A DNA stretch of 64,000 nucleotides from Balneatrix alpica DSM 16621 (GTDB lineage Bacteria; Pseudomonadota; Gammaproteobacteria; Pseudomonadales; Balneatricaceae), in assembly GCF_000619885.1 (NCBI RefSeq), contig NZ_KK211039.1, positions 523,589 through 587,588 of the forward strand. The letters run 5' to 3'. Each line of letters starts with the position of its first letter. The stretch's first letter is position 1. The translations under genes were made by a program, and so were the position numbers. Positions 9,213 to 18,878 of the stretch are shown here, piece by piece. The notes under the pieces are model-generated. The model worked only from the letters and a program-made list of their open reading frames with translations. It did no database searches and was not told where the DNA came from.

Positions 9213-9251
9213 AAGCCGGGATGTGGCACGCCGCCCCTCCCGGCTTCCTTA
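9213..9251. terminator. Terminator between bcp and the PerM-like gene
   Basis: AAGCCGGGA (9213-9221) pairs with TCCCGGCTT (9238-9246) around a 16-nt loop, with an A-run before and a T-rich tail after. It lies between convergent genes and can serve both. Confidence 0.75.
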
Positions 9252-9264
9252 ATCTGACAGCAGC

Positions 9265-10335
9265 TTACGTTTGCTCTTCTAACTCCGGCTGGCGTGGCCA
9301 GGCATAGAGCACCGCCTTACAGAGGGTTGCCAACGGGATCGAGAAAAACACCCCCCAAAAACCCCACAGCCCTCCAAAGACCAGCACCGCCAAAATGATC
9401 GCTACCGGATGAAGATTAACCGCCTCCGAAAACAACAAGGGGACGAGCACATTTCCATCTAACGCCTGGATAATACCGTAGCCCACCATCAGGTAGATAA
9501 ACTCGTTCGACCAGCCCCACTGAAAATAGCCAATCATCGCCACCGGTACAGTCACCACCGCTGCACCTATATAGGGGATCAACACCGACAAGCCAACAAA
9601 CAACGCTAACAAGGCGGCATAACGCAAGTCCAAAAAGGCAAAGACGACATAGGTTGCAACGCCAACAATAATAATCTCAATGACCTTGCCACGAATGTAA
9701 TTCGCAATCTGCGCATCCATCTCCACCCATACCTGGTGCAATAGCTTACGTTTTTTTGGCAAAAAGTGTTGCGCCCACCAATGCACAATTTGGCTACCAT
9801 CCTTCATAAAGAAAAACATCATGATCGGAATCAGCACCATATAAACCAGCAACGTCATCAGATTGGCAATCGAAGATAAGGAAAAGGTCAACACCACCTG
9901 CCCCAGCTTACCCAGCTCACCTGCTGCCTGTTCCGTCCACAGCCGCACCTGTTCCGGCGACACTAAAGTGGGATATTTTTGTGGTAACAGATTCAGTAAC
10001 GCCTGCCCCTCAGCCAACATCCGCGGCAACTCTTTCAACAGATTATTAAACTGCGTCCATATAATTGGCAGGAAAAACAACACAAAACCAAAGAAAAGCC
10101 CGATAGCCAAGACAAACACCAGGGATACCGCCAGCCAATGGCGTACTCCATAACGCTTTACACGACTGACCGCTCCTTGCAGCAGAAACGCCAAGATCAC
10201 ACTGGCAAAAACCGGCGCCAGCATGCCTCCCATAGTGATCACCACTATAAAGGCCAACAACAACTGAAAGAACAACACCAAGGCTTCTTCGTTAGAAAAG
10301 TGCCGTTCAATCCACTGGCTAAGCACCTTTAACAT
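9265..10335 (-). CDS. AI-2E family transporter (PerM-like permease)
   Basis: The 356-residue product has about seven or eight membrane helices in the pattern of the AI-2E/PerM family: two N-terminal helices, a soluble middle region (about residues 90-150), then a helical bundle with segments such as GLSVLIPYIGAAV and a C-terminal FGGLWGFWGVFFSIPLATL. Family members have been linked to autoinducer-2 export or Na+/H+ antiport, and most are uncharacterised. Its ATG directly follows the stop of the TusA-like gene, so the two are translationally coupled. The same pair is found next to bepA and bcp in Pseudomonas, which I recall rather than searched. Confidence 0.88.
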   Translation of the reverse strand: MLKVLSQWIERHFSNEEALVLFFQLLLAFIVVITMGGMLAPVFASVILAFLLQGAVSRVKRYGVRHWLAVSLVFVLAIGLFFGFVLFFLPIIWTQFNNLLKELPRMLAEGQALLNLLPQKYPTLVSPEQVRLWTEQAAGELGKLGQVVLTFSLSSIANLMTLLVYMVLIPIMMFFFMKDGSQIVHWWAQHFLPKKRKLLHQVWVEMDAQIANYIRGKVIEIIIVGVATYVVFAFLDLRYAALLALFVGLSVLIPYIGAAVVTVPVAMIGYFQWGWSNEFIYLMVGYGIIQALDGNVLVPLLFSEAVNLHPVAIILAVLVFGGLWGFWGVFFSIPLATLCKAVLYAWPRQPELEEQT

Positions 10336-10569
10336 TTAGTCAGCCCCCTTGCTGATCCAATACTCGAAAGCCCCATCCACTTCCTGCTGCCCAACCAACT
10401 GATGGGCACTATGTTTTACGAACACCGGAATATCACGCCAGGATCCAGCATCCGTTGCTCGTACCCAGAGCACCTGACCAGTAGTCATATGGCGCAGGGA
10501 CTGCTTAGTTTTTAACAATGGCAGAGGACAGGCCAGCCCTCTCGCATCCAGTTCTACGTCATGCTTCAT
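10336..10569 (-). CDS. TusA/SirA-family sulfur-carrier protein
   Basis: The 77-residue protein shows the family motif LDARGLACPLPLLK with the acceptor cysteine at Cys14. TusA-family proteins carry persulfide sulfur to tRNA thiolation, molybdenum-cofactor enzymes or other sulfur pathways. The neighbours (bepA, PerM-like, bcp) match the genomic place of PA1006 of P. aeruginosa, which has been tied to molybdenum homeostasis. That suggests this is the PA1006-type paralogue rather than TusA proper; this assignment is inference from gene order. The start ATG at 10569 has only a weak ribosome-binding site. Confidence 0.85.
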   Translation of the reverse strand: MKHDVELDARGLACPLPLLKTKQSLRHMTTGQVLWVRATDAGSWRDIPVFVKHSAHQLVGQQEVDGAFEYWISKGAD

Positions 10570-10720
10570 CTGCTAACGCCTTGATTTTAGTCCGGTAAAG
10601 CAGCCATCAACGCTGCTTATCTGCAGGGGCAAGGGCCGCAGATTAGCAAAAAACTGTCACCCCCGCATCATTGCCCCCAAGCAAAGGCAAGATTTAAACT
10701 GCTGCAGCGGAGGAACCTTC

Positions 10721-12163
10721 ATGCTTATGCGACTCATTACCCTAGCCTTACCCCTGACATTCGCTCTCGCCAGCCCTGTCAGCCATGCGCTCAATCTCAA
10801 CCTCCCTACCCTGGGCGACCAAACCTCAGCCACGGTCAGTCTAGATGATGAAGGAAGGATCGGCGATTACATGTACCGTTCGCTAAGTGGCAGTCGCCAG
10901 GTAATGGACGACCCTATTTTGCTGGAGTACGCCAGCGATATTCTGTTCCGCTTAGCCCCTTACAGCGATCAACCTAATAGCAACTTACGCCTACTGGTAA
11001 TGAACTCCGCGGGCCTTAACGCTTTTGCCGTGCCCGGCGGCTTAGTTGGCCTCAATGCCGGACTACTACTGTATACCGACTCCGAGGATCAGTTTGCCTC
11101 GGTCATTGCGCACGAACTTGCTCACCTCAGTCAACGCCACTATGCATTGCGCAAGCAACAGGAACGTAACGAACGCCCTCTCTGGATCGCCGCCACCGTG
11201 GCCAGCATTCTAGCAGCAGCAGCTTCCGACAATGGTCAAGTGGGGGGAGCAGCCATCACCACTACCGTAGCAGCAGCTCAACAACGCAGTCTGGCCTTTA
11301 GCCGTCTCCATGAGCAAGAAGCTGACCGCCTTGGCATGCAAGTCTTAGCCAGTGCTGGCTTTAGCCCCTACGCTATGCCCGGCATGCTAGGCAAACTCAA
11401 CCAGGATTTTGGCCATGGTCGTAAACCACCGGAGATGTTGCTCACTCACCCATTAAGTGAAAACCGGGTAGCAGATACTCTTAATCGAGCCAGCCAGTAC
11501 CCTCGTCAAAATGAGCAGCAACCCCTGGCATTCCAGATTGCGCAAGTACGAGCCAAAGTGCTCTTACACAAAAACCCACGCGCTCTGTTGCTGCAGTTCC
11601 AAGAAAAACTTAAGCCTACGGCCCAAGCTGCCCAGCATTATGGACTGACACTTGCGGCAATCCATGCCAAACAACCGGCGACAGCTGCTGCCAGTATGCA
11701 ATGGCTGCTCAAGCACCACCCACTTGAACTCAGTGTGCAGTACTTACAAGGAGAATGGCTGCTCGCCAGCGACCGCTTTAGTCAGGCCAGCCAAGCATTG
11801 TCTGACGCCCTGGCTTTAAGCCCTGGTCACCTCGGTTTAAGTCGCCTATTGGCTGAAGCCTACGAAAAGCAAGGCAATCTAAAAGCCGCACAGCAAGTGT
11901 TAGAACAACTCAGCATCAGTCATAGCGACCAAGCCAACGTCTGGTATGACTTATCCGAAATTCGCGGCAAAGCCAAAGATATAGAAGGCACTCATCTAGC
12001 ACGAATCCAGTACTTCCTGCGTACCGCCAGCTGGGAGCAGGCACGCAAGCAAGTACACTACGCCCGCAATAGTCGCAAGATTACCCCGACCCAGGCCAGC
12101 ATTCTGGATGCCAGAGAACAAGAAGCAAAAGAGTGGGAAGAGTGGGAAAAGGGACAGCGCTAA
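10721..12163 (+). CDS. bepA: BepA-type periplasmic M48 metalloprotease with TPR domain
   Basis: The 480-residue product begins with a signal peptide ending near SHA (residue about 23). A peptidase M48 domain follows with zinc ligands in HELAH (His131, Glu132, His135) and the downstream EADRLG glutamate (Glu200). The C-terminal half (about 270-470) is helical TPR-like. BepA (YfgC) degrades or chaperones stalled LptD and BamA in the periplasm, so its job links to outer-membrane biogenesis. GGAGG lies seven bases before the ATG. It converges on nadA, with a hairpin overlapping its stop codon. Confidence 0.93.
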   Translation: MLMRLITLALPLTFALASPVSHALNLNLPTLGDQTSATVSLDDEGRIGDYMYRSLSGSRQVMDDPILLEYASDILFRLAPYSDQPNSNLRLLVMNSAGLNAFAVPGGLVGLNAGLLLYTDSEDQFASVIAHELAHLSQRHYALRKQQERNERPLWIAATVASILAAAASDNGQVGGAAITTTVAAAQQRSLAFSRLHEQEADRLGMQVLASAGFSPYAMPGMLGKLNQDFGHGRKPPEMLLTHPLSENRVADTLNRASQYPRQNEQQPLAFQIAQVRAKVLLHKNPRALLLQFQEKLKPTAQAAQHYGLTLAAIHAKQPATAAASMQWLLKHHPLELSVQYLQGEWLLASDRFSQASQALSDALALSPGHLGLSRLLAEAYEKQGNLKAAQQVLEQLSISHSDQANVWYDLSEIRGKAKDIEGTHLARIQYFLRTASWEQARKQVHYARNSRKITPTQASILDAREQEAKEWEEWEKGQR

Positions 12164-12171
12164 GCTGTCCC
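12147..12171 (-). terminator. Terminator for nadA overlapping the bepA stop
   Basis: GGGACAGC (12151-12158) pairs with GCTGTCCC (12164-12171) around GCTAA, which contains the bepA stop. On the minus strand a TTTT run follows, so it best fits nadA termination. Confidence 0.65.
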
Positions 12172-12179
12172 GTACAGAC

Positions 12180-13232
12180 TTAAGACTGTTTCTGCACAGA
12201 AAAATCCAGCATGCGGCGCAGAGGCAGTAACGCCCGTTCCCGCAAGTCAGGATCGACAAAAATTTCCTGATCACCCCGCTGCAATACCTGCAACAGATTC
12301 TCCAGGCCATTCATCGCCATCCAAGGACAGTGTGCACAGCTGCGACAGGTAGCGCCACGTCCACCAGTCGGCGCCTCTAGAAAACGCTTCCCTGGAGCTA
12401 ACTGCTGCATCTTATAGAAGATGCCCTTGTCCGTTGCCACAATAAAGGTGTCATTGGGCAGGTTACAGGCCGCTTTGATCAGCTGACTGGTGGAACCCAC
12501 CACATCTGCCACCTCTAACATGGCCTCAGGAGACTCAGGGTGCACTAGCACAGCCGCATCAGGGTAAACCTGTTTAAGATCAAGAATACCTTTGGCTTTA
12601 AACTCTTCGTGAACGATGCAGGCACCATTCCACATCAGCATATCTGCCCCGGTTTCACGCTCAATATAGCGCCCCAGATGCTGATCAGGAGCCCAGATGA
12701 TCTTCTCACCTTGATCCATTAAATGCTCAACAATTTCGAGCGCACAACTTGAGGTCACCACCCAATCTGCACGAGCTTTTACCGCCGCAGAGGTGTTGGC
12801 GTAAACCACTACTTTTCGCTCGGGATGAGCGTCACAAAATGCGGAAAACTCTTCAATCGGGCAACCCACGTCCAGCGAGCAGGTCGCCTCCAACGTCGGC
12901 ATTAATACACGCTTTTCCGGATTAAGAATTTTCGCCGTTTCACCCATAAAGCGCACACCCGCCACCACCAACGTGGAAGCAGGATGCTGGTTACCAAAGC
13001 GAGCCATTTCCAGGGAGTCGGCAACACAGCCGCCAGTTTCCTCAGCTAAGGCTTGCAGCACCGGGTCAGTGTAATAATGGGCAACCAGGCACGCATTTTG
13101 CGCTTTTAACAAAGCTTTAATCTGCTGCTTATACCCTTCTACTTCATCCGCTGTCAGCGCCTTCGGCTCATGCATACGGGCGAAGTGTTCGCGCACCAGA
13201 ATTTTGTCCGCGATATCGTGTTCGCTCAGCAT
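12180..13232 (-). CDS. nadA: Quinolinate synthase
   Basis: At 350 residues it has the E. coli NadA size (347). The three expected [4Fe-4S] ligands are conserved: Cys118 in [10 protein letters not shown], Cys205 in NGACIVHEE and Cys302 in CRSCAHCPW, each offset by five from E. coli Cys113, Cys200 and Cys297. The enzyme condenses iminoaspartate with dihydroxyacetone phosphate to make quinolinate in NAD synthesis. The substrate-binding AHYYTDP segment is also present. No nadB or nadC is seen in the window. Confidence 0.96.
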   Translation of the reverse strand: MLSEHDIADKILVREHFARMHEPKALTADEVEGYKQQIKALLKAQNACLVAHYYTDPVLQALAEETGGCVADSLEMARFGNQHPASTLVVAGVRFMGETAKILNPEKRVLMPTLEATCSLDVGCPIEEFSAFCDAHPERKVVVYANTSAAVKARADWVVTSSCALEIVEHLMDQGEKIIWAPDQHLGRYIERETGADMLMWNGACIVHEEFKAKGILDLKQVYPDAAVLVHPESPEAMLEVADVVGSTSQLIKAACNLPNDTFIVATDKGIFYKMQQLAPGKRFLEAPTGGRGATCRSCAHCPWMAMNGLENLLQVLQRGDQEIFVDPDLRERALLPLRRMLDFSVQKQS

Positions 13233-13396
13233 TGTTCTCTCATCCAGCTAATATGGAGAAAGTGCGAATCTACCAGAGGGAACTTTGGATAGAGTATTCA
13301 CCCACTACATCCATTCCACTAAGGCGTCACGCCCACCTTCTCAGGCCATGGCCACAAGCGGGCGATTATATATGCCCAAAGCCTAGCAGGGCCAGT

Positions 13397-14188
13397 TTAG
13401 CGCAGAGTTTTCAGGTAATCGCTAGCCAGCTTCGCTGCAGCGCTATCGGGGTGCTGCTTAACAACTTGCTCTAAATACTTGCGAGCAGCAGCTTTATCAC
13501 CCTGACGATCACTGAGTTGACCCAGCTTATAGAGGGCATCCGGCACCTTGCGGTGATCAGAAAAGCGCTCTACGACTTGTTTGAAAGCATCACGAGAACG
13601 ATCTGCTTTGGGAGGACTAACGGCTAAATAGATTTCACCTAACCAGTAATAGGCATTACCAGCTAAAGCACCGTTAGGGTAGGTTTGCAAAAAGGCTTCA
13701 TATGCCTGTGCTGCTTGGTCAAATGAGCGCTGGCGCACTAATTCAAACGCAGCCATATAGGCTTCCTGTTCTGAGCCACTCGCGGCAGGTGCAGCACTGG
13801 AAGCCGCACTAGGTGCGCTTCCAGTATCTGCACTTGCTGCCGAGCTATTAGCACCAGAACTGACTTGCGATAACCGCCGATCAAGATCCATGTAGCGATC
13901 GCGCTGGTCGGTTTTAAGCTGTTCAATCTGATAAGATTGCTGCTCAACCATCCCACGCAGAACCTGAACCTCACGCTGCAATGCTTGCAGCTGTTCATAA
14001 AGCCCAGGGTCCGCACGACCACCGCCTTGACCTATTACTTGCACATTCCCGCCATAAGCAGGTGCCAACACCTGGGTGTTGGAATCCACCGGCTGCACCT
14101 CAATAACCGGAACCGAATTAGCCTGGGCTAACGGAGCTCCCAGTGCAGCGAAGAGGGAAAAGCAAGTAATCAGCGGTTTGTTACGCAT
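13397..14188 (-). CDS. cpoB: Cell division coordinator CpoB (YbgF), Tol-Pal associated
   Basis: The 263-residue protein has a signal peptide cleaved near AQA (residue about 23), a coiled-coil segment at about 60-105 that trimerises CpoB, an Ala/Ser-rich linker (about 110-140), and a C-terminal TPR domain of three repeats (about 142-260). CpoB is periplasmic and links PBP1B/LpoB peptidoglycan synthesis with Tol-driven outer-membrane constriction. It lies 8 bp downstream of pal, at the end of the tol operon where the gene is usually found. Confidence 0.94.
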   Translation of the reverse strand: MRNKPLITCFSLFAALGAPLAQANSVPVIEVQPVDSNTQVLAPAYGGNVQVIGQGGGRADPGLYEQLQALQREVQVLRGMVEQQSYQIEQLKTDQRDRYMDLDRRLSQVSSGANSSAASADTGSAPSAASSAAPAASGSEQEAYMAAFELVRQRSFDQAAQAYEAFLQTYPNGALAGNAYYWLGEIYLAVSPPKADRSRDAFKQVVERFSDHRKVPDALYKLGQLSDRQGDKAAARKYLEQVVKQHPDSAAAKLASDYLKTLR

Positions 14189-14196
14189 AGTTCAAC

Positions 14197-14697
14197 TTAT
14201 TGGTACTTCAGCTCTACACGGCGGTTTTCAGACCATGCGTCTTTGTTGCTTGCAGCATTTGCAGGCTTTTCTTCGCCGTAGCTGATGGATTCGATACGCA
14301 TGAGGTCAACACCCTGACCACGCAGGAAAGCTTCAACGGTCTTGGCACGACGCTCACCCAGAGCCATGTTGTACTCACGAGTACCCCATTCGTCAGTGTG
14401 ACCTTCCAGACGTACCTGGACAGAAGGATTAGCATTGATGTACTGGGCGTGAACAGCCAGGGCATCACGGTACTCAGCCTTCAGGTCAGACTTGTCGAAG
14501 TCAAAATAGAACACTGAGGGTACGTTGGCAACAGCGGAAGCGTCGATAGCGCCCTGGCTGCCTACACCAGAACCGTAAGCAGAGTCAGCACCCTGACCTG
14601 CACCGGCGTCGGTGGTTTTACCAGTTGAGCTACAACCTGCCAACCAGGCCATGGATACACCCAGAGCGATTGCTTTGCTAACAGCGGACAGTTTCAT
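14197..14697 (-). CDS. pal: Peptidoglycan-associated lipoprotein Pal
   Basis: The 166-residue protein has a lipobox LAGC (Cys22), a short Gly/Ala-rich tether, and an OmpA-like domain from about residue 60 with the peptidoglycan-binding signature GHTDEWGTREYN and RRAKTVEAFL. Pal is anchored in the outer membrane, binds meso-diaminopimelate in peptidoglycan, and binds TolB when not on the wall. The gene order tolB-pal-cpoB is canonical. Confidence 0.97.
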   Translation of the reverse strand: MKLSAVSKAIALGVSMAWLAGCSSTGKTTDAGAGQGADSAYGSGVGSQGAIDASAVANVPSVFYFDFDKSDLKAEYRDALAVHAQYINANPSVQVRLEGHTDEWGTREYNMALGERRAKTVEAFLRGQGVDLMRIESISYGEEKPANAASNKDAWSENRRVELKYQ

Positions 14698-14754
14698 TTG
14701 GATTCACTCCAATACACAGTGGTTAATAACTGCACTTTTTCAGGGACCAGTCGC

Positions 14755-16038
14755 TTAATTAAGATAGGGCGACCAGTCAGGTTCTCGCACATCACCGAAA
14801 GCATCAGGTAAACGATACTTCACCCGACCATCCATGGAGACAACGCCCAGCACCCCGCGACCGCCTTCTTTGGTTGCGTAAATCACCATGGTGCCATTGG
14901 GGGCAATACTGGGTGACTCATCCAAAGTGGTATCGGTCAGGATGTAAACGCGTCCGTTTTGGAGGTCATGGACGGCGACGTGGAAAATTCCACCACGCTG
15001 ATTACGGTGTACTGTCACTAAGAAGCGACCATCCGCACTCAGCTTACCGCGGCTATTGTAGTTGCCTTCAAATGTCAGGCGCTGCACGCTGCGGCTATAA
15101 ATATTGACCTTGTAGATCTGTGGTTGACCGCCACGATCAGAGGTAAAAATAATGTGCTGACCATCAGGTGCCCAGCTGGGTTCGGTATCAATGGCAAAGT
15201 GCTCAGTGATTCGCTCCAACTGCAAGGTCTGCATGTCAAAGGTATAGATTTCAGGGTTGCCATCTTTGGACAACACCATCGCCAGCTTACGACCATCGGG
15301 CGACCAACTCGGCGCACCGTTCAGCCCTGGGAAAGACTTCAAGCGCTGACGCTGACCGGTTGACAGATCCTGGATATACACCGCCGGACGGCTCGTTTCG
15401 AAAGATACATAAGCCAACCGCTTACCATCTTTTGACCAGCTAGGTGACAGAATCGGCTCGCGAGACTCCAAAATTGTCCGTGCACGAGCACCATCAGCAT
15501 CGGCCACAATCAGACGGAAGGCACCACCACGTTGGGCCGAGACATAACTGATCCGAGTGGAGAATGCACCACGAATACCGGTCAGCTTCTCGTATACCTG
15601 ATCACTGATAAAGTGAGCGATATCACGCAGATTATCCGGACCACCATTTACACGACCACTCAGCAAACGCTGCTCACGCAAAATATCATAAAGCTCATAC
15701 TCGGCTTGATACTGGCCACCTACTTGAGTCATACGCCCAATAACCAGGTAGTCCTGCTTAATAATGCGCCAGTCACGGTAGAAGACCTGACTTTCTTCAT
15801 GGGGCCAGCTCAGCATCCGTCCACGCTCTAGCGGCATAAACTGACCAGAGCGCTGCAAATCGGCAGAAACGATAGCACTGACATCTTCAGGTAAAGGAGC
15901 TCCATCCCACTTAAAAGGCACAATAGCGATTGGAGTGGGGTTATCCATACCCTTGGTAATTTCAATGGTGAGCTCTGCCTGGGCCTGTCCCATCCACAGC
16001 ACTGCCAGAAACCACCAAGCTTTAAACCAAGTTTTCAT
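14755..16038 (-). CDS. tolB: Tol-Pal system beta-propeller protein TolB
   Basis: The favoured start is ATG at 16038, with GAGG six bases upstream and a protein start [18 protein letters not shown], a clean signal peptide cleaved after AQA. GTG at 16050 and ATG at 16044 are alternatives in the same frame. The 427-residue product has an N-terminal alpha/beta domain (about 25-165) and a six-bladed WD40-like propeller with repeated SPSWSPDG-type blades (for example [12 protein letters not shown]). TolB is periplasmic and shuttles between Pal and TolA. It starts within a few bases of the tolA stop, suggesting coupled translation. Confidence 0.96.
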   Translation of the reverse strand: MKTWFKAWWFLAVLWMGQAQAELTIEITKGMDNPTPIAIVPFKWDGAPLPEDVSAIVSADLQRSGQFMPLERGRMLSWPHEESQVFYRDWRIIKQDYLVIGRMTQVGGQYQAEYELYDILREQRLLSGRVNGGPDNLRDIAHFISDQVYEKLTGIRGAFSTRISYVSAQRGGAFRLIVADADGARARTILESREPILSPSWSKDGKRLAYVSFETSRPAVYIQDLSTGQRQRLKSFPGLNGAPSWSPDGRKLAMVLSKDGNPEIYTFDMQTLQLERITEHFAIDTEPSWAPDGQHIIFTSDRGGQPQIYKVNIYSRSVQRLTFEGNYNSRGKLSADGRFLVTVHRNQRGGIFHVAVHDLQNGRVYILTDTTLDESPSIAPNGTMVIYATKEGGRGVLGVVSMDGRVKYRLPDAFGDVREPDWSPYLN

Positions 16039-16046
16039 TGCCATCC

Positions 16047-17183
16047 TCACAGACGTAGATCCTCAGGCTTAAACGCCAAATCAAATTTACGGAAGCGCGA
16101 ATCAAACAAGCTACGATCTAGTTTCTGTAGCTCTTCAAACTGGCCTACTCGCCACACTGCTTGCTCGACACTTAAGTCAAAGGCAGCATCACCGCTTCGC
16201 TTCACAATCTGCACATCTACAACCTTGCCAGAGTCGATCAGACTCACCCTCACCACAGCCACCATGCCATTGCGGGCAGAGGGTGGGCGCGACCAGGCCC
16301 GGCTAATCATGTCACGGATATATCCTGTCGCATCCGCCACATTTTGCTCGCCGGCCATCGCCTGCTGAGTATTCAATTCATCCTGCAGCGCTCGCTCCAG
16401 CTCTTGCTGCTGCCTTGCCTGTTCGGCTTTGCGCTTAGCTTCTGCATCCGCTTTCTTTTTAGCTTCTGCTTCGGCCTTTTTCTTCGCCTCTGCCTCAGCT
16501 TTCTTCTTCGCTTCGGCTTCTGCCTTCTTCTTCGCCTCTGCTTCGGCTTTCTTCTTGGCTTCTTCTTCAGCCTTCTTCTTCGCTTCCGCCTCAGCTTTCT
16601 TCTTCGCCTCCGCCTCAGCCTTCTGCTTGGCTTCTGCTTCGGCTTTTTTCTTCTCTTCTTCTTTGCGCTTTTGCTCTTCTTTTAGCTTGGCTTCAGCAGC
16701 TTTCTTTTGCTCTTCAGCCTTGGCTTTTTCTTCCGCTAGCTTTTGCTCTTCGGCCTTGCGCTTTTCTTCTGCCTCTTTCTTGGCTTCAGCTTCTTTTTTC
16801 GCCTGTTCTTTTGCCTGGCGCTTTTCTTCTGCCAAGCGCTGCTGTTCTGCTGCAGCTTGCTGTTTAGCTTCCTCTACCCGTTTTTGTTCTTCTTCAACGC
16901 GGGTAGCTTCTTGAATTTTGGCGGCTTCTTCAGCCTTACGTTTTTCTTTCTCTACCCGTTTTTCTTTCTCATCCGGGCGTTGCACCTGCTGACTCGTATT
17001 CTGCGAGTTTTTGGTCAGGGCTTTTAGGTCAATCATCTCTGCCTCAACATAGTGAGGCACCACTTGCTGTGGAGTCGCCTGAAACTTAAATGCCCAGTTC
17101 ACCACAAAGGCTGCCAGCAACAGAATATGCATGGCAACAGCAAGAATTGTTGGCAGCAGGTAGCTGCGATCCAGTTTCCACAC
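16047..17183 (-). CDS. tolA: TolA, membrane-anchored energy transducer of Tol-Pal
   Basis: The 378-residue protein starts at GTG 17183 ([10 protein letters not shown]). It has one membrane helix at about 12-33, a long charged helical domain with repeats of KKAEAEA (roughly residues 110-265), and a C-terminal globular TonB-like domain from about 285. The central domain spans the periplasm, and the C-domain contacts TolB and Pal. The repeated coding DNA (about 16430-16690) explains long open frames on the opposite strand, which are shadows. The repeat count is a likely site of length variation between strains. Confidence 0.94.
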   Translation of the reverse strand: MWKLDRSYLLPTILAVAMHILLLAAFVVNWAFKFQATPQQVVPHYVEAEMIDLKALTKNSQNTSQQVQRPDEKEKRVEKEKRKAEEAAKIQEATRVEEEQKRVEEAKQQAAAEQQRLAEEKRQAKEQAKKEAEAKKEAEEKRKAEEQKLAEEKAKAEEQKKAAEAKLKEEQKRKEEEKKKAEAEAKQKAEAEAKKKAEAEAKKKAEEEAKKKAEAEAKKKAEAEAKKKAEAEAKKKAEAEAKKKADAEAKRKAEQARQQQELERALQDELNTQQAMAGEQNVADATGYIRDMISRAWSRPPSARNGMVAVVRVSLIDSGKVVDVQIVKRSGDAAFDLSVEQAVWRVGQFEELQKLDRSLFDSRFRKFDLAFKPEDLRL

Positions 17184-17188
17184 AGCTA

Positions 17189-17602
17189 TTAGGGCTCAGT
17201 CACCAAACCTACCGTACCAGCCCCAGCTTCTTGCAGGGCCACCATCAGGCCAATCACCATTTGGTACTCGACCTTTTTGTCTCCACGAACCAGTACTTTT
17301 GTCTTGGGTTGCTGCTCCAGGATTTTACTAACCTGTTCCTGAATCAGAGTGAGCTCAACCGGGTCTGTGTCTTTGCCGCCGTGACTCAAAAAGTACAAGC
17401 CTTCCGCATTCACCGTGACCACAATGGGTTCCTGATTTTGCTCAACTTCAACTGGCTCTGCTGGGGCCTTAGGCAGCTCAACCGACACCCCTTGGGTTAG
17501 CATCGGCGCAGTCACCATGAAGATCACCAACAACACCATCATCACATCGATGTAAGGTACTACGTTCATCTCCGCATTTAAGCGGCGTTCACGACGAGCC
17601 AT
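17189..17602 (-). CDS. tolR: TolR, ExbD-family proton-channel subunit
   Basis: The start at 17602 (MARRERRLNAEMNVVPYIDV) has GAGG five bases upstream and matches the E. coli TolR N-terminus; an ATG at 17617 within tolQ is less likely. The 137-residue product has a single membrane helix containing the ion-path aspartate in VVPYIDVMMVLLVIFM, followed by a periplasmic domain. TolR forms the proton-driven motor with TolQ and powers TolA. Confidence 0.95.
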   Translation of the reverse strand: MARRERRLNAEMNVVPYIDVMMVLLVIFMVTAPMLTQGVSVELPKAPAEPVEVEQNQEPIVVTVNAEGLYFLSHGGKDTDPVELTLIQEQVSKILEQQPKTKVLVRGDKKVEYQMVIGLMVALQEAGAGTVGLVTEP

Positions 17603-17609
17603 AACAACC

Positions 17610-18296
17610 TCAGCCATCTACCGTATGAAGTTTACGGTGCAGTATGGCAGTAAATTCTTCCGCAAAGGTTTCATATCGATTAAGCAAGCGATCAACCTGA
17701 GCACTGTAGCGGTTATAGGCCACCACCGCAGGGATAGCTGCAAACAAGCCAATGGCCGTGGCAATGAGGGCTTCAGCAATACCCGGCGCTACCGTTGCCA
17801 AGGTTGCTTGCTGTACGTTAGCCAAGCCGCGGAAGGAGTTCATAATCCCCCACACAGTTCCGAATAGGCCGATATAAGGACTTACTGAACCCACCGTTGC
17901 CAAAAACGGCAAATGGATCTCTAACTTGTCCTGCTCTTTGGATACCGCCACTTTCAACGCGCGTTGCACGCCCTGCATGACCACTTCAGGATCAGTCGCA
18001 GGTTGCTGACGCAGGCGGGAAAACTCTTTAATCCCCGCCACAAAAACGCTCTCGATACCACTATCAGGATCAGGGTTAGCCGAGACTTCACGATAGAGGC
18101 GGCTTAAATCCATGCCAGACCAAAAGCGATCCTCAAATTCTTCCAGTGCATTACCAGCACGAGACAAAATAGTGCGACGCTGAAAGATCACAATCCAAGA
18201 CAATACCGAAGCCATCAGCAGTATTAGCATTACCAGCTGCACCAATACGCTCGCATTGGCCACTAGGCTCCATATGGACATATGATCCGCTGCCAC
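17610..18296 (-). CDS. tolQ: TolQ, ExbB-family proton-channel subunit
   Basis: The 228-residue protein has three membrane helices with the conserved LATVGSVSPYIGLFGTVWG region in the middle and the third helix near EALIATAIGLFAAIPAV. A GTG at 18296 has AGGAG seven bases upstream and gives an N-terminus of normal length; ATG at 18281 is an alternative. TolQ is the first gene of the tol cluster here. In most relatives a ybgC thioesterase gene precedes it; none is present. Confidence 0.95.
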   Translation of the reverse strand: MAADHMSIWSLVANASVLVQLVMLILLMASVLSWIVIFQRRTILSRAGNALEEFEDRFWSGMDLSRLYREVSANPDPDSGIESVFVAGIKEFSRLRQQPATDPEVVMQGVQRALKVAVSKEQDKLEIHLPFLATVGSVSPYIGLFGTVWGIMNSFRGLANVQQATLATVAPGIAEALIATAIGLFAAIPAVVAYNRYSAQVDRLLNRYETFAEEFTAILHRKLHTVDG

Positions 18297-18508
18297 TCAC
18301 TCTCTCCTGCACACTTCATTCAAACAGAAACGGCTAGCCTAAAGGATTTTGCTCAGACTGAACACCAAACCCCTAACAGACTACAACAAAAAAAATTACA
18401 AAATGTATCTCACCCTCATTCCACACAGAACCAGGGCGGGGCACAGGATAGTGACGAGACAGCAGAAATAAAAGGGGGGAGTTGTCTGATATTTTTTGCG
18501 CGTGAAGA
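18297..18508 (-). promoter_or_regulatory. Probable tol operon promoter region
   Basis: A 212-bp gene-free stretch separates the TraR/DksA-like gene from tolQ. It is A-rich around 18386-18400, which fits a promoter, but I could not define a convincing -35/-10 pair. With ybgC absent, tolQ transcription probably starts here. Confidence 0.4.
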
Positions 18509-18817
18509 TCAATTTTTTTCGTTATCGAACTGACAACGGTGACAACGGGTCGCTAACGGGTTTTCTTGTAGCTTTTGTAACTGAATATCCCGACCACAAT
18601 CACAGCAGATACCGTAGTCACCTTCATCAATACGCGATAGTGCAGCTTGGGTTTCCAGCAAGCGTTGACTGGTGCGTCGTACCACCATCGGATTACCAGC
18701 CTGACGTCCATGATGACCACCAAACATGACTTCTTCTTGCTGCAGATCATTCAGCAGCTGATGCTCATAATCTTCTAATTGGCGCTTAATGCGCAGTACC
18801 TGCAGCGTCGTCAACAT
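18509..18817 (-). CDS. TraR/DksA-type C4 zinc-finger protein
   Basis: The 102-residue protein has a helical N-terminal half and a C-terminal C4 zinc finger with ligands Cys71, Cys74, Cys92 and Cys95, spaced C-x2-C-x17-C-x2-C as in DksA and TraR. It is shorter than DksA (about 150) and longer than phage TraR (about 73), so it resembles the YbiI-like or uncharacterised DksA-like group. Such proteins may bind the RNA polymerase secondary channel, but the acidic tip residues of DksA are not obvious here. It occupies the ruvB-tolQ gap where ybgC usually lies. A specific function cannot be given. Confidence 0.85.
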   Translation of the reverse strand: MLTTLQVLRIKRQLEDYEHQLLNDLQQEEVMFGGHHGRQAGNPMVVRRTSQRLLETQAALSRIDEGDYGICCDCGRDIQLQKLQENPLATRCHRCQFDNEKN

Positions 18818-18878
18818 AGACTGCCCCCCATCGTTTCGGCCAGTCTAGTGCGCCCCGCAAGAAAAACTATGATGCAGG

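Noticed and set aside
16344-16914. Long open frames (113 and 161 residues) on the plus strand opposite tolA
   Set aside because: They mirror the low-complexity KKAEAEA repeats and encode monotonous Phe/Leu/Ser/Ala strings; no start signals or family features.
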